This document shows positions 8,678 through 16,118 of a stretch of 16,142 nt of DNA, one piece after another. Both the position numbers and the translations under genes were made by a program. Origin of the DNA: Prolixibacteraceae bacterium (GTDB taxonomy: Bacteria; Bacteroidota; Bacteroidia; Bacteroidales; Prolixibacteraceae). Numbering within the stretch: position 1 is the first letter of the stretch; every line of letters begins with the position of its first letter. Location of the stretch: NCBI GenBank assembly GCA_016930735.1, contig JAFGGF010000271.1:1-16142 (forward strand), written 5' to 3'. The notes below the pieces were generated by a model that saw only the letters and a program-made list of their open reading frames with translations, searched no databases and was not told where the DNA came from.

Positions 8678-8803
8678 CCGATAAATTAAATTAACAAAAA
8701 AACAGACTCCCCTTAATAATTGACGTAAAACTATAAATAAATATCAACAAAAACTGTGAAGGTATTTCATTTTTACGAGGGTCGGATAAAATTTTACATA
8801 AAA
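8678..8803 (-). promoter_or_regulatory. Spacer between rsmI and the TonB receptor gene
   Basis: This 126-bp AT-rich spacer should carry the receptor promoter. On the minus strand I see TAGTTTTA, seven of eight matches to TAnnTTTG, but the nearest upstream TTTG is 14 bases away instead of about 19-21. The promoter is therefore not convincing. At its rsmI end, AATTTTA (8790-8796) and TAAAATT (8799-8805) form an A/T-only hairpin that reaches into the rsmI stop codon. A strong terminator is not seen, so read-through from rsmI is possible. Confidence 0.3.
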
Positions 8804-9490
8804 TTACTTTTCGGTGTAACCCTGAATTATTAAAACGATTTCACCTTTAATCGCTTTTTGATTAAAATGATTTAATGCTTCCTTAAGGGTTCCTCTGAAA
8901 ATTTCTTCATGCATTTTGGAAAGTTCGCGGCAAATACAACAAGACCTGTTTTCCCCAAAATGTTCAGTCATTTGCTCCAAAGTTTTAATAAGGCGGTATG
9001 GCGATTCATAAAACACCATGGTTCTTTTTTCATCATTTAATGAAGTTAGCATTTTCTGCCGTCCTTTTTTTTGAGGGAGAAAACCTTCAAAGGTAAATTT
9101 ATCTGACGGCAATCCTGAAACGGCAAGCGCCGGGATAAGTGCAGTGGCACCTGGTAAACATTCTACTTCAATACCGTCTTCAATACATTTGCGTACCAGA
9201 AGGAATCCCGGATCGGAAATTCCCGGTGTGCCCGCATCTGAAATCAAAGCAACATTATTCCCGGATTTAATTTTTTCAGAAATACTGTCAACGGTTTTAT
9301 GTTCATTAAATTTATGATGGGAAACCAACCGGTTGCCAATTTCAAAATGATTCAGAAGTTTTGAAGAAACCCGGGTATCCTCAGCCAGTATAAAATCTAC
9401 TTCTTTTAATATCCTGAGCGCTCTGAAAGTGATATCTTCCAGATTTCCTATCGGGGTTGGCACCAGGTATAATTTCCCTGAATTACTCAT
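8804..9490 (-). CDS. rsmI: 16S rRNA (cytidine-1402-2'-O)-methyltransferase
   Basis: This 228-residue member of the tetrapyrrole-methylase fold family is recognisable from LYLVPTPIGNLEDITFRAL near the N-terminus (8-26), AEDTRVSSKLL (36-46), the SAM-binding loop SDAGTPGISDPG (about 84-95), and LPGATALIPALAVSGLPSD followed by FEGFLP. The family methylates the 2'-O of C1402 in the decoding centre of the small subunit, acting with RsmH at the same base. E. coli RsmI is longer at the C-terminus (about 286 residues); shorter versions ending near this point are common in Bacteroidota. The start ATG overlaps the stop of the acidic upstream protein by 8 bp (ATGAGTAA), which implies translational coupling. 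Assignment is firm. Confidence 0.96.
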   Translation of the reverse strand: MSNSGKLYLVPTPIGNLEDITFRALRILKEVDFILAEDTRVSSKLLNHFEIGNRLVSHHKFNEHKTVDSISEKIKSGNNVALISDAGTPGISDPGFLLVRKCIEDGIEVECLPGATALIPALAVSGLPSDKFTFEGFLPQKKGRQKMLTSLNDEKRTMVFYESPYRLIKTLEQMTEHFGENRSCCICRELSKMHEEIFRGTLKEALNHFNQKAIKGEIVLIIQGYTEK

Positions 9491-10355
9491 TCCGGAAACG
9501 TCTTTTTACCAGTTCAATAAATTTCAGGCTGGTTTCATTCTTTTTCCACTTAAAATTCTCACGAAGGAATACTACTGCTTCATTAATGTTGTTCAGCTTA
9601 TCCAGTTTTTCAACCGATTGAGTAAACAGGTCAGCATTGCCTTCAAACAATTCCCTGGTAAACAAAAAACGGTCGTTAATTCCAATTGCCGATTTAATGC
9701 TTTTTAACGGCAAAGCCGTAAATTTCTGATCAACCCTGGCACTTTCAGAAATTAAGTCATTAACTGATTTTCCGGTCTGAAATTTATCACCTAAGACCCT
9801 GGCTGCCTCCTCTTCTTCCGGCTCCTGAAAATCAACAACTTCTTTAATTATTTCCTTTTCAGCTTCTTCCGGCTTATTTTTCTGTATTTCTTCCTCATTT
9901 TCAGGAGGAGTATTTTCATATTCTGATTCTATATTTTCCGTTTCAGGTTCATTCAGCGTCACTTCCTCTTCCTGTTCTGTTTCTTCATCTAACAATTCAG
10001 TTTCTTCATGTTCAGCCTCTTCTTCCTGTTCTTCTTCCGGCTCAGTATGAACCATAGGTTGCGTTTCTGATTCAGCTTCAATTTCTACCGGCGGTATTTC
10101 CTTTTCTTCAATTGCTACAAGTCTAGATTCCTGGATTACATCCTGTTTTTCGGATACATCCTGATTTTTCTCTACCCCAATCTCTTCAGCCCGGTCTTTA
10201 AAAATCCCCAGTAAATGATTGATCCATTTTGCTTTTGAATGAATAATTTCCAATTCCAGCGGATCACATTCTCCACTTTCTTTTAAATCTGAAATGAGCC
10301 CTTCCAACTCATTCATATCTTTTAATAAAATGTTGATTAGTTTTTTATTTTCCAT
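9483..10355 (-). CDS. Conserved acidic protein of unknown function, upstream of rsmI
   Basis: The protein has 290 residues with no signal peptide or membrane segment, so it is probably cytoplasmic. It has three parts. Residues 1-60 form a likely helical or coiled-coil segment (LLKDMNELEGLISDLKESGE). Residues about 82-185 are very rich in Glu, low in complexity and likely disordered. Residues about 186-290 form a conserved C-terminal domain with ALPLKSIKSAIGINDRFLFT (214-233), RELFEGN (234-240) and a helical end WKKNETSLKFIELVKRRF. I recognise the INDRF-RELF pattern as recurring in unnamed Bacteroidota proteins, but know no function. It overlaps rsmI by 8 bp and diverges from tdk across a 77-bp spacer. 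The Glu run makes the DNA strand strongly purine-biased. The frame is real given the coupling and the conserved end; no function is assigned. Confidence 0.88.
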   Translation of the reverse strand: MENKKLINILLKDMNELEGLISDLKESGECDPLELEIIHSKAKWINHLLGIFKDRAEEIGVEKNQDVSEKQDVIQESRLVAIEEKEIPPVEIEAESETQPMVHTEPEEEQEEEAEHEETELLDEETEQEEEVTLNEPETENIESEYENTPPENEEEIQKNKPEEAEKEIIKEVVDFQEPEEEEAARVLGDKFQTGKSVNDLISESARVDQKFTALPLKSIKSAIGINDRFLFTRELFEGNADLFTQSVEKLDKLNNINEAVVFLRENFKWKKNETSLKFIELVKRRFRNE

Positions 10356-10388
10356 GATGAAACCAGCATATTATTCTATGGTTATCTT

Positions 10389-10396
10389 TATTTTTG
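10389..10396 (+). promoter_or_regulatory. Candidate -7 box of the tdk-murF/alr promoter
   Basis: TATTTTTG is an exact match to the Bacteroidota -7 consensus TAnnTTTG. It lies 36 bp before the tdk ATG and would give a short 5' leader of about 30 bases. No good -33 TTTG is found at the expected 19-21 base spacing, so the call rests on one box. No usable Shine-Dalgarno is present: GGAG ends only one base before the ATG at 10433. Confidence 0.4.
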
Positions 10397-10400
10397 TAAA

Positions 10401-10417
10401 AGTAATAATTTATTACT
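10401..10417. repeat. 17-bp perfect dyad in the divergent tdk / acidic-protein spacer
   Basis: AGTAATAA and TTATTACT are perfect 8-bp complementary arms around one central T. The dyad sits five bases downstream of the candidate tdk -7 box, at about the predicted transcription start. It is centred in the only spacer between two divergent operons. That placement is what an operator for a repressor would show, but the A/T-rich composition weakens the case and no regulator gene is nearby. Confidence 0.45.
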
Positions 10418-10432
10418 CAATAATAACGGAGA

Positions 10433-11011
10433 ATGTTTATAGAACGAGATATAAACAGCAATAAAAAAGTTGGCTCAATAGAAGTTATTGCCGGTTCTAT
10501 GTTTTCGGGGAAAACTGAAGAACTGATCAGAAGGTTGAGGCGGGCAAAATTTGCCAGGCAGACAGCTGAAATTTTTAAACCACAGATTGATGTACGATAT
10601 TCGGTTGAAGAGGTTGTTTCGCATGATGAAAATTCCATCCGTTCGACCCCCGTTGAAAACTCAGCCAATATTTTATTGCTCACCGGCGATGTGGATATTG
10701 TCGGGATTGATGAAGCACAGTTTTTTGATAAAGGGCTGGTTGATGTGGTTGTTACTCTTGCCAATATGGGGATCAGGGTTATCATAGCAGGGCTGGATAT
10801 GGACTTTAAAGGAAAACCGTTTGGACCCATGCCTGATTTGATGGCAGTTGCCGATTTTGTCACAAAAGTTCATGCTATTTGTGTTCACTGCGGGAATATT
10901 GCCCAGTTCTCTCACCGGACAAGTGATAAAGAGCAGGTTGTGCTGCTGGGAGAAAAAGATATTTACGAACCACTGTGCCGTTCGTGTTACCTGAAAGCAC
11001 ATCTTAAATGA
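10433..11011 (+). CDS. tdk: Thymidine kinase (type II, TK1-like)
   Basis: The enzyme phosphorylates thymidine to dTMP with ATP in the pyrimidine salvage pathway. The 192-residue protein has the P-loop GSMFSGKTEE (21-30), DEAQFF (93-98) with Glu94 as the expected catalytic base, and the LDMDFKGKPFGP substrate-binding region (121-132). The structural zinc site is C150-x2-C153 plus C182-x2-C185 (CVHC and CRSC). Length and motif order match the bacterial type II family. The stop overlaps the ATG of murF-alr by 4 bp (ATGA), so the two are translationally coupled although they serve unrelated pathways. The start at 10433 leaves a normal short N-terminal extension before the P-loop. Assignment is firm. 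Confidence 0.97.
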   Translation: MFIERDINSNKKVGSIEVIAGSMFSGKTEELIRRLRRAKFARQTAEIFKPQIDVRYSVEEVVSHDENSIRSTPVENSANILLLTGDVDIVGIDEAQFFDKGLVDVVVTLANMGIRVIIAGLDMDFKGKPFGPMPDLMAVADFVTKVHAICVHCGNIAQFSHRTSDKEQVVLLGEKDIYEPLCRSCYLKAHLK

Positions 11012-13485
11012 TTTCCTATTCAGTAGAAAAAATTGCAGGTATTGTACACGGGAAATTATTGAATAAGTTTCCAACCTCAGTTATCATCGAAAATATTGCT
11101 ACAGATAGCCGGGCCGTAATCAAAGGTAACAAAACACTTTTTTTTGCTTTAAAAAGTCAAAGGAACAACGGGCATAATTATATTCCAGAACTGATCACGA
11201 AAGGAATTTCCGCTATAATTATTTCAGAGGATTTACCTAATTCATTAATCCATTCAAAAACATCTTTTATAAAAGTTGAAAATACGTTGACGGCTTTGCA
11301 GCAATTGGCTGTACACCACCGGAAACAATTTCATATTCCGGTAATTGGGATTACAGGGAGTAATGGAAAAACAATAATTAAAGAGTGGTTATACAGCCTG
11401 CTTGAAAAAAAAATTTCAATAATCAGGAGCCCGAAAAGCTATAATTCGCAGATTGGCGTCCCGCACTCGGTATGGCTAGTAAACAATTACCACAAACTTG
11501 CCATTTTTGAAGCAGGCATTTCCAAGCCCGGAGAAATGGAAAATCTGGAAAAAATAATACAACCTGAGATTGGTATTTTAACAAACATCGGATCGGCGCA
11601 TCAGGAAAACTTTTCTTCTTTAAAACAAAAAACCAAAGAGAAACTAAAATTGTTCCGTTATTCAAAAAAGCTGATATTTTCGGCTGACCAGGAATCGTCT
11701 GAGCTAACCAATCAGTTTTGCCAAAAACATCACATTGAAAAAATCGACTGGTCGCTAATGGGAAATGAAGCATTGATACAATTCGTACCAGAAAAAGGCA
11801 CAAATAATCATACACGGATTTTTGCAAAAACCATGCTGGAAGAATATTCTTTTTCAATTCCATTCACCGATTATTCTTCCATAGAAAATGCCTGTCATTG
11901 TTTTGCAACTGCATATGCAACCGGAATTTTTTTAACAGAAATACTACCTGAATTCAGAAACCTGTCTTCTGTTGCCATGCGGCTTGAAATAAAACAAGGG
12001 AAAAACAACTGCATTTTAATCAACGATTTTTACAATTCCGATATCAACGCCCTCGAAATTGCATTAACAACTCTCGAAGCCCAGGCCTTAAAAGGGCATT
12101 TAAAGAAAGTTTTAATCATTTCTGATATTAAACAATCAGGTGTTCAACCAGTAAAACTTTACTCAGATGTTAAAACGATGGCTGCGAAAGCCGGTATTGA
12201 AAAAATAATCGGGATTGGTAAAGATCTGATTTCGGTACAAAATATCTTTTCATCTTCAGACCATTTTTTTCCTGACACAAATGCTTTTCTGAACAGTTTC
12301 AATTTTTCTGATTTTAAAAATTCAGCAATCCTGATCAAAGGTGCAAGGGATTTTAATTTCGAAAATATTTCTTTCGCCCTTCAGGAAAAAGCGCATCAAA
12401 CAGTACTGGAAATTGATTTAAATGCCCTGATCGAAAATTTGAATTATTTCAGGTCTTTGCTTAATCCCGGCACACAAATTATGGCAATGGTTAAAGCATT
12501 TTCTTATGGAAGTGGATCGGTTGAAATAGCCAAGATTTTGCAGTTCCATGGCATCGACTACCTTGCTGTTGCTGTTGCCGACGAGGGAGTAGAATTACGA
12601 AATGCAGGTATAACAACACCTGTGGTTATTATGAATCCGGAACCTTACAGTTTTCAAAACATTATTGATTATAAACTTGAACCAAATCTTTACAGCACAG
12701 AGCTTCTGCATGAATTCAGTAATGTTTCACGTTACAATGCCCTTACTGATTGTCCGGTCCATATTAAAATAGATACCGGGATGAACCGGCTTGGATTTAA
12801 AACAAAAGAAGAAATTCTAATAGTTACTGAAACAATTAAAAAATCGGGCAGTATCAGAATCAGCTCGGTATTTTCCCACCTTGCTGGCAGCGATGATCCC
12901 GGGCTGGATTCATTTACAACAGAACAAATTAAAACATTTGAAGTATTAAGCAATTTGTTAACCTCAACATTCAAATATAAAATCCAGCGGCACATTCTGA
13001 ATTCAGCTGGTATTGAACGATTTTCAGATTACCAGTTGGATATGGTCAGGCTTGGGATAGGACTTTACGGAATTAGTTCTGCAGGAAACCGACTAAAAAA
13101 TATCAGCACTTTAAAAACTACAGTTTCACAAATAAAAAATATTGAACCTGATGAAACTATCGGGTACAACCGGAAAGGCCGTGTGTCAAAACCATCAAAA
13201 ATTGCAGTTATTCCCATTGGTTATGCTGATGGATTGAAAAGAAGCCTTGGAAACAAAAACGGCAGGGTATATATCAACGGACATTATGTCCCCATCATCG
13301 GAAATATTTGCATGGATATGTGTATGATCGATGTGACTGATAAAGATGTTAAAGTCGGTGATTCTGTAGAAATTTTTGGGCCCCATATACCTGTTTCGGA
13401 ATTAGCAGAAAAAACCGGAACTATCCCTTACGAGATTTTAACCGGAATTTCACAACGCGTAAAACGGATATATTTGCAGGAATAA
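11008..13485 (+). CDS. murF-alr: Bifunctional UDP-MurNAc-tripeptide:D-Ala-D-Ala ligase / alanine racemase
   Basis: An 825-residue fusion joins two cytoplasmic peptidoglycan enzymes. Residues 1 to about 455 are MurF: the DSR substrate-binding motif (33-35), P-loop GITGSNGKT (114-122), SYNSQIGVP (144-152), FEAGISKPGEM (167-177), TNIGSAHQEN (192-201) and LINDFYNSDINALE (337-350). This half ligates D-Ala-D-Ala to UDP-MurNAc-tripeptide. Residues about 463-825 are alanine racemase: MAMVKAFSYGSG (492-503) with Lys496 as the PLP lysine, DTGMNRLGF (589-597), FSHLAGSDD (622-630), the Tyr in GYNRKG (719-724) and GNICMDMCMIDVTD (765-778). The racemase supplies D-Ala, so one polypeptide covers D-Ala production and its final addition, with Ddl between them elsewhere. 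Such fusions are known in Bacteroidota. It is translated from an ATG overlapping the tdk stop. Both active sites look intact. Confidence 0.96.
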   Translation: MISYSVEKIAGIVHGKLLNKFPTSVIIENIATDSRAVIKGNKTLFFALKSQRNNGHNYIPELITKGISAIIISEDLPNSLIHSKTSFIKVENTLTALQQLAVHHRKQFHIPVIGITGSNGKTIIKEWLYSLLEKKISIIRSPKSYNSQIGVPHSVWLVNNYHKLAIFEAGISKPGEMENLEKIIQPEIGILTNIGSAHQENFSSLKQKTKEKLKLFRYSKKLIFSADQESSELTNQFCQKHHIEKIDWSLMGNEALIQFVPEKGTNNHTRIFAKTMLEEYSFSIPFTDYSSIENACHCFATAYATGIFLTEILPEFRNLSSVAMRLEIKQGKNNCILINDFYNSDINALEIALTTLEAQALKGHLKKVLIISDIKQSGVQPVKLYSDVKTMAAKAGIEKIIGIGKDLISVQNIFSSSDHFFPDTNAFLNSFNFSDFKNSAILIKGARDFNFENISFALQEKAHQTVLEIDLNALIENLNYFRSLLNPGTQIMAMVKAFSYGSGSVEIAKILQFHGIDYLAVAVADEGVELRNAGITTPVVIMNPEPYSFQNIIDYKLEPNLYSTELLHEFSNVSRYNALTDCPVHIKIDTGMNRLGFKTKEEILIVTETIKKSGSIRISSVFSHLAGSDDPGLDSFTTEQIKTFEVLSNLLTSTFKYKIQRHILNSAGIERFSDYQLDMVRLGIGLYGISSAGNRLKNISTLKTTVSQIKNIEPDETIGYNRKGRVSKPSKIAVIPIGYADGLKRSLGNKNGRVYINGHYVPIIGNICMDMCMIDVTDKDVKVGDSVEIFGPHIPVSELAEKTGTIPYEILTGISQRVKRIYLQE

Positions 13486-13527
13486 GTATTAATTAATTCA
13501 AGTTGCTAGCTTCAATCCGCTAGTATC

Positions 13528-13548
13528 TAGTTGTTTGAAATTCAACTA
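13528..13548 (+). repeat. Inverted repeat downstream of murF-alr
   Basis: TAGTTG (13528-13533) pairs with CAACTA (13543-13548) around a 9-base loop that itself contains TTGAAATTCAA, an alternative dyad. It lies 43 bp past the murF-alr stop. There is no following T-run, so termination here is doubtful. Confidence 0.35.
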
Positions 13549-13637
13549 ATACCAGTTCAAGCTTATTATTTATTAAAATCCTGGATAAAGGAGTCAAATT
13601 ATTATAAATAAGCAAATTATCTCGTATCTTATAACTT

Positions 13638-13658
13638 TTAACTTGCATCTTAAGTTAA
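13638..13658 (+). repeat. 7-bp inverted repeat upstream of maeB
   Basis: TTAACTT (13638-13644) and AAGTTAA (13652-13658) are perfect complements with a 7-base loop. The hairpin is about 95 bp before the preferred maeB start. It could be an operator or leader structure; it is AT-rich, and chance cannot be excluded. Confidence 0.4.
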
Positions 13659-13752
13659 TTAATATGTTCCACAACAATATTCATACTGATTAAAATCTTC
13701 CTTTTCAGGGCATATGTTTCCTAATTTTACTGGTCAATTAAACTTTATAAAT

Positions 13753-16029
13753 ATGTCCAATACTTTAATGGAAGATGCCTTGCGCTATCACAGCGAAGGA
13801 CGCCCCGGAAAAATAGAAGTTGTCCCAACCAAACCACATCACACCCAATACGACCTTTCACTTGCATACTCACCGGGTGTGGCACAACCATGCCTCGAAA
13901 TAAAGGAAAATGCTGATCAGATTTATAACTTTACGGCAAAAGGAAACCTGGTTGCAGTGATTTCAAACGGCACAGCTGTATTGGGATTGGGTGACATTGG
14001 CCCTGAAGCCGGGAAACCGGTTATGGAGGGGAAAGGGCTGTTATTTAAAATCTTTGCCGATATTGATGTTTTTGATATTGAAGTTGCAGAGAAAGACCCT
14101 GCCAAATTTATTGAAGTTGTTAAAGCCATTTCGCCAACATTTGGAGGAATAAACCTGGAAGATATAAAAGCTCCGGAATGCTTCGAAATTGAAGATAAAT
14201 TAAAAGAACAACTGAATATACCTGTTTTTCACGACGACCAGCATGGGACTGCCATAATTTCAGGTGCAGGCTTGTTAAATGCGCTGGAAATAAGCGGGAA
14301 AAAAATCGATGAGATTAAAGTTGTTGTGAATGGAGCCGGTGCCAGTGCAGTTTCCTGCATCAGGCTTTATTTAAGCCTTGGCGTAAAAAAGGAAAATGTT
14401 GTAATGGTAGATAGCAGAGGAGTTTTAAATACAAAACGCACTGATCTCAATCCGATTAAGCAGCAATTTGTTACTGAAAGAAATATAGAAACACTTGAAC
14501 AGGCAATGGTTGGTGCTGATGTATTCCTCGGGCTTTCAATAGGAAATGTTGTTTCTAAAGAAATGGTCAGATCGATGGCACCAAATCCGGTGGTATTTGC
14601 AATGGCCAATCCAACTCCAGAAATTTCGTATGAAGATGCCACATCTGCAAGACAAGATATTATTATGGCAACCGGGCGAAGTGATTACCCGAACCAGGTT
14701 AATAATGTGCTGGGTTTTCCTTTTATTTTCCGTGGAGCGCTTGATGTCAGGGCAACAACTATTAATGAGGAAATGAAAATTGCTGCTGTCAAAGCAATTG
14801 CATCGCTGGCTAAAGAATATGTTCCCGAAATTGTAAACAAGGCTTACAATCAGGAAAATCTTATGTTCGGGAAAGAATATATTATTCCAAAACCACTTGA
14901 TCCTAGGCTTATAACTGTAGTTGCCCCTGCAGTGGCAAAAGCTGCAATGGATAGCGGGATTGCAAAAAAACCGATCACCAACTGGGAGGAATACATACGT
15001 GAATTAAATAACCGGCTTGGACTTGACAACAAATTAATAATGTCAATTCGCAATAAAGCAAGGAATAATCCCAAATCGGTTGTTTTTGCTGATGGTGCTG
15101 AATTAAAGGTTTTAAAAGCAGCCCAGTTTGTTTGCAAACAAAAAATAGCAAAACCTATTTTAATCGGGAACAGGAAAGAAATTGAAAAGCTGATTGAAGA
15201 AAACCAGTTGGTTTTGCCCAATGTTCCGATTATTGACCTTTATCAGGATGTTTCCGATGAGAAAAGAGAAAAATTTGCCAGGATACTTTATAATAAAAGG
15301 GAACGTAAAGGGATGACCTTTGATGAAGCCCTCGAAAAAATGTATAACCGTGACTATTTCGGAGCAATGATGGTTGAAACCGGTGAAGCCGATGCATTTA
15401 TTTCCGGATTTATGAGGAAATATGCCGATATCATCCGTCCTGCCATTCACGTTGTGGGAACCAATGAAAAATTCAACCACATTGCAGGGATGTATATTAT
15501 GCTGACAAAAAAAGGAGCTTTGTTCCTTGCCGACACTACTGTCAACTCCGACCCAAGCCCGGATACAATTGCTGACACAACGATTCTTGTAGCCAACGAA
15601 GTAAAAAAATTCAACATCGAACCAAGGATTGCTATTCTGAGTTATTCAAATTTTGGTGCCTTTAAAGGAAAAGGAAGCCCTATAAGGGCGCGCGATGCCG
15701 TTAAAATTTTACACAGAGATCATCCTGAATTAATGGTTGATGGAGAAATGCAGGCCAATTATGCTTTGAACGGAGAATTACGTATGAAAAAATTCCCGTT
15801 TACCAAACTTGGAAATCACGATGCCAATGTTCTGATCTTCCCTAACCTGAGTTCAGGAAATATACTTTACAAAGTTTTACAGGAAGTTGGGACAGCCAAG
15901 GCAGTTGGCCCGATTTTACTGGGTATGAAAAAACCAATTCATATCTTACAAATGGAATGTTCTGTAAGGGAAATTATTAACATGACAGCAATTGCTGTTA
16001 TTGATGCGCAGGCCATCGAAAAATCCTGA
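13753..16029 (+). CDS. maeB: NADP-dependent malic enzyme with phosphotransacetylase-like C-terminal domain
   Basis: The enzyme decarboxylates malate to pyruvate with reduction of NAD(P), supplying NADPH and pyruvate. I prefer the ATG at 13753 (758 residues, close to E. coli MaeB at 759), because the protein then opens MSNTLMEDALRYHSEG as homologues do. An in-frame ATG at 13714 would add 13 residues (MFPNFTGQLNFIN). Numbering from 13753, the malic domain shows DLSLAYSPGVAQPCLE (35-50), LGLGDIGPEAGKP (about 76-88) and FHDDQHGTAI (about 159-168). The dinucleotide loop is VVNGAGASAVSC. From about residue 415 to the end is a phosphotransacetylase-like domain (FADGAELKVLKAAQ, VETGEADAFISG, LADTTVNSDPS). 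In MaeB-type enzymes this domain is regulatory, binding acetyl-CoA, and not known to be catalytic. It is a single-gene unit with a terminator behind it. Cofactor choice is inferred from the family. Confidence 0.96.
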   Translation: MSNTLMEDALRYHSEGRPGKIEVVPTKPHHTQYDLSLAYSPGVAQPCLEIKENADQIYNFTAKGNLVAVISNGTAVLGLGDIGPEAGKPVMEGKGLLFKIFADIDVFDIEVAEKDPAKFIEVVKAISPTFGGINLEDIKAPECFEIEDKLKEQLNIPVFHDDQHGTAIISGAGLLNALEISGKKIDEIKVVVNGAGASAVSCIRLYLSLGVKKENVVMVDSRGVLNTKRTDLNPIKQQFVTERNIETLEQAMVGADVFLGLSIGNVVSKEMVRSMAPNPVVFAMANPTPEISYEDATSARQDIIMATGRSDYPNQVNNVLGFPFIFRGALDVRATTINEEMKIAAVKAIASLAKEYVPEIVNKAYNQENLMFGKEYIIPKPLDPRLITVVAPAVAKAAMDSGIAKKPITNWEEYIRELNNRLGLDNKLIMSIRNKARNNPKSVVFADGAELKVLKAAQFVCKQKIAKPILIGNRKEIEKLIEENQLVLPNVPIIDLYQDVSDEKREKFARILYNKRERKGMTFDEALEKMYNRDYFGAMMVETGEADAFISGFMRKYADIIRPAIHVVGTNEKFNHIAGMYIMLTKKGALFLADTTVNSDPSPDTIADTTILVANEVKKFNIEPRIAILSYSNFGAFKGKGSPIRARDAVKILHRDHPELMVDGEMQANYALNGELRMKKFPFTKLGNHDANVLIFPNLSSGNILYKVLQEVGTAKAVGPILLGMKKPIHILQMECSVREIINMTAIAVIDAQAIEKS

Positions 16030-16053
16030 ATTTTATAATCCAGAATAGATCTG

Positions 16054-16081
16054 CCCGGTATCTTTGCCGGGTTTTTATTTT
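16054..16081 (+). terminator. Rho-independent terminator of maeB
   Basis: CCCGG (16054-16058) and CCGGG (16067-16071) form a perfect 5-bp GC stem around an 8-base loop, possibly extended by a T-G wobble inside. It is followed directly by TTTTTATTTT. It begins 24 bp past the maeB stop and is the clearest intrinsic terminator in the window. Confidence 0.85.
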
Positions 16082-16088
16082 ATATGGC

Positions 16089-16118
16089 TTTATCAGAATT
16101 TCAATTTTACTATTTTTG
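16089..16118 (+). promoter_or_regulatory. Candidate promoter for a gene beyond the right edge
   Basis: TATTTTTG (16111-16118) matches the Bacteroidota -7 consensus TAnnTTTG exactly. TTTA at 16089-16092, three of four matches to the -33 TTTG, lies 18 bases upstream. It follows the maeB terminator and points out of the window, so a new plus-strand unit probably starts just past 16142. The downstream gene is unseen. Confidence 0.45.

Larger units (their letters stand above)
13486..13752 (+). promoter_or_regulatory. Non-coding spacer between murF-alr and maeB, rich in inverted repeats
   Basis: No credible gene was found in these 267 bp (228 bp if the upstream maeB start is used). Contents in order: three CTAG tetramers within 25 bp (13506, 13520, 13527); a hairpin at 13528-13548; inverted arms GCTTATT (13561-13567) and AATAAGC (13607-13613) enclosing a smaller TCCT/AGGA dyad; and a hairpin at 13638-13658. 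TATCTTAT and TAACTTTT are imperfect -7 boxes. The region must end the murF-alr transcript and begin the maeB one, but no GC-rich terminator with a T-run is seen. Confidence 0.5.

Noticed and set aside
9800..10090. Repetitive TTCTTC/CTTCCT-like stretch as a possible simple-sequence repeat or phase-variable tract
   Set aside because: It is the reverse strand of a Glu-rich coding segment with mixed GAA/GAG codons; no uniform repeat unit is present.
10417..11074. Two long minus-strand frames opposite tdk (10417-10863 and 10673-11074)
   Set aside because: They are antisense to a clear thymidine kinase, show no recognisable domain, and are explained by the coding bias of the real gene.
11008..13485. 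Fusion of MurF and alanine racemase as a novel arrangement
   Set aside because: This fusion is well known in Bacteroidota, and both halves carry their expected motifs, so it is not a new system.
13714..13752. Upstream ATG at 13714 for maeB
   Set aside because: It adds 13 residues not typical of the family; the ATG at 13753 matches the usual N-terminus and length, though the longer form cannot be fully excluded.
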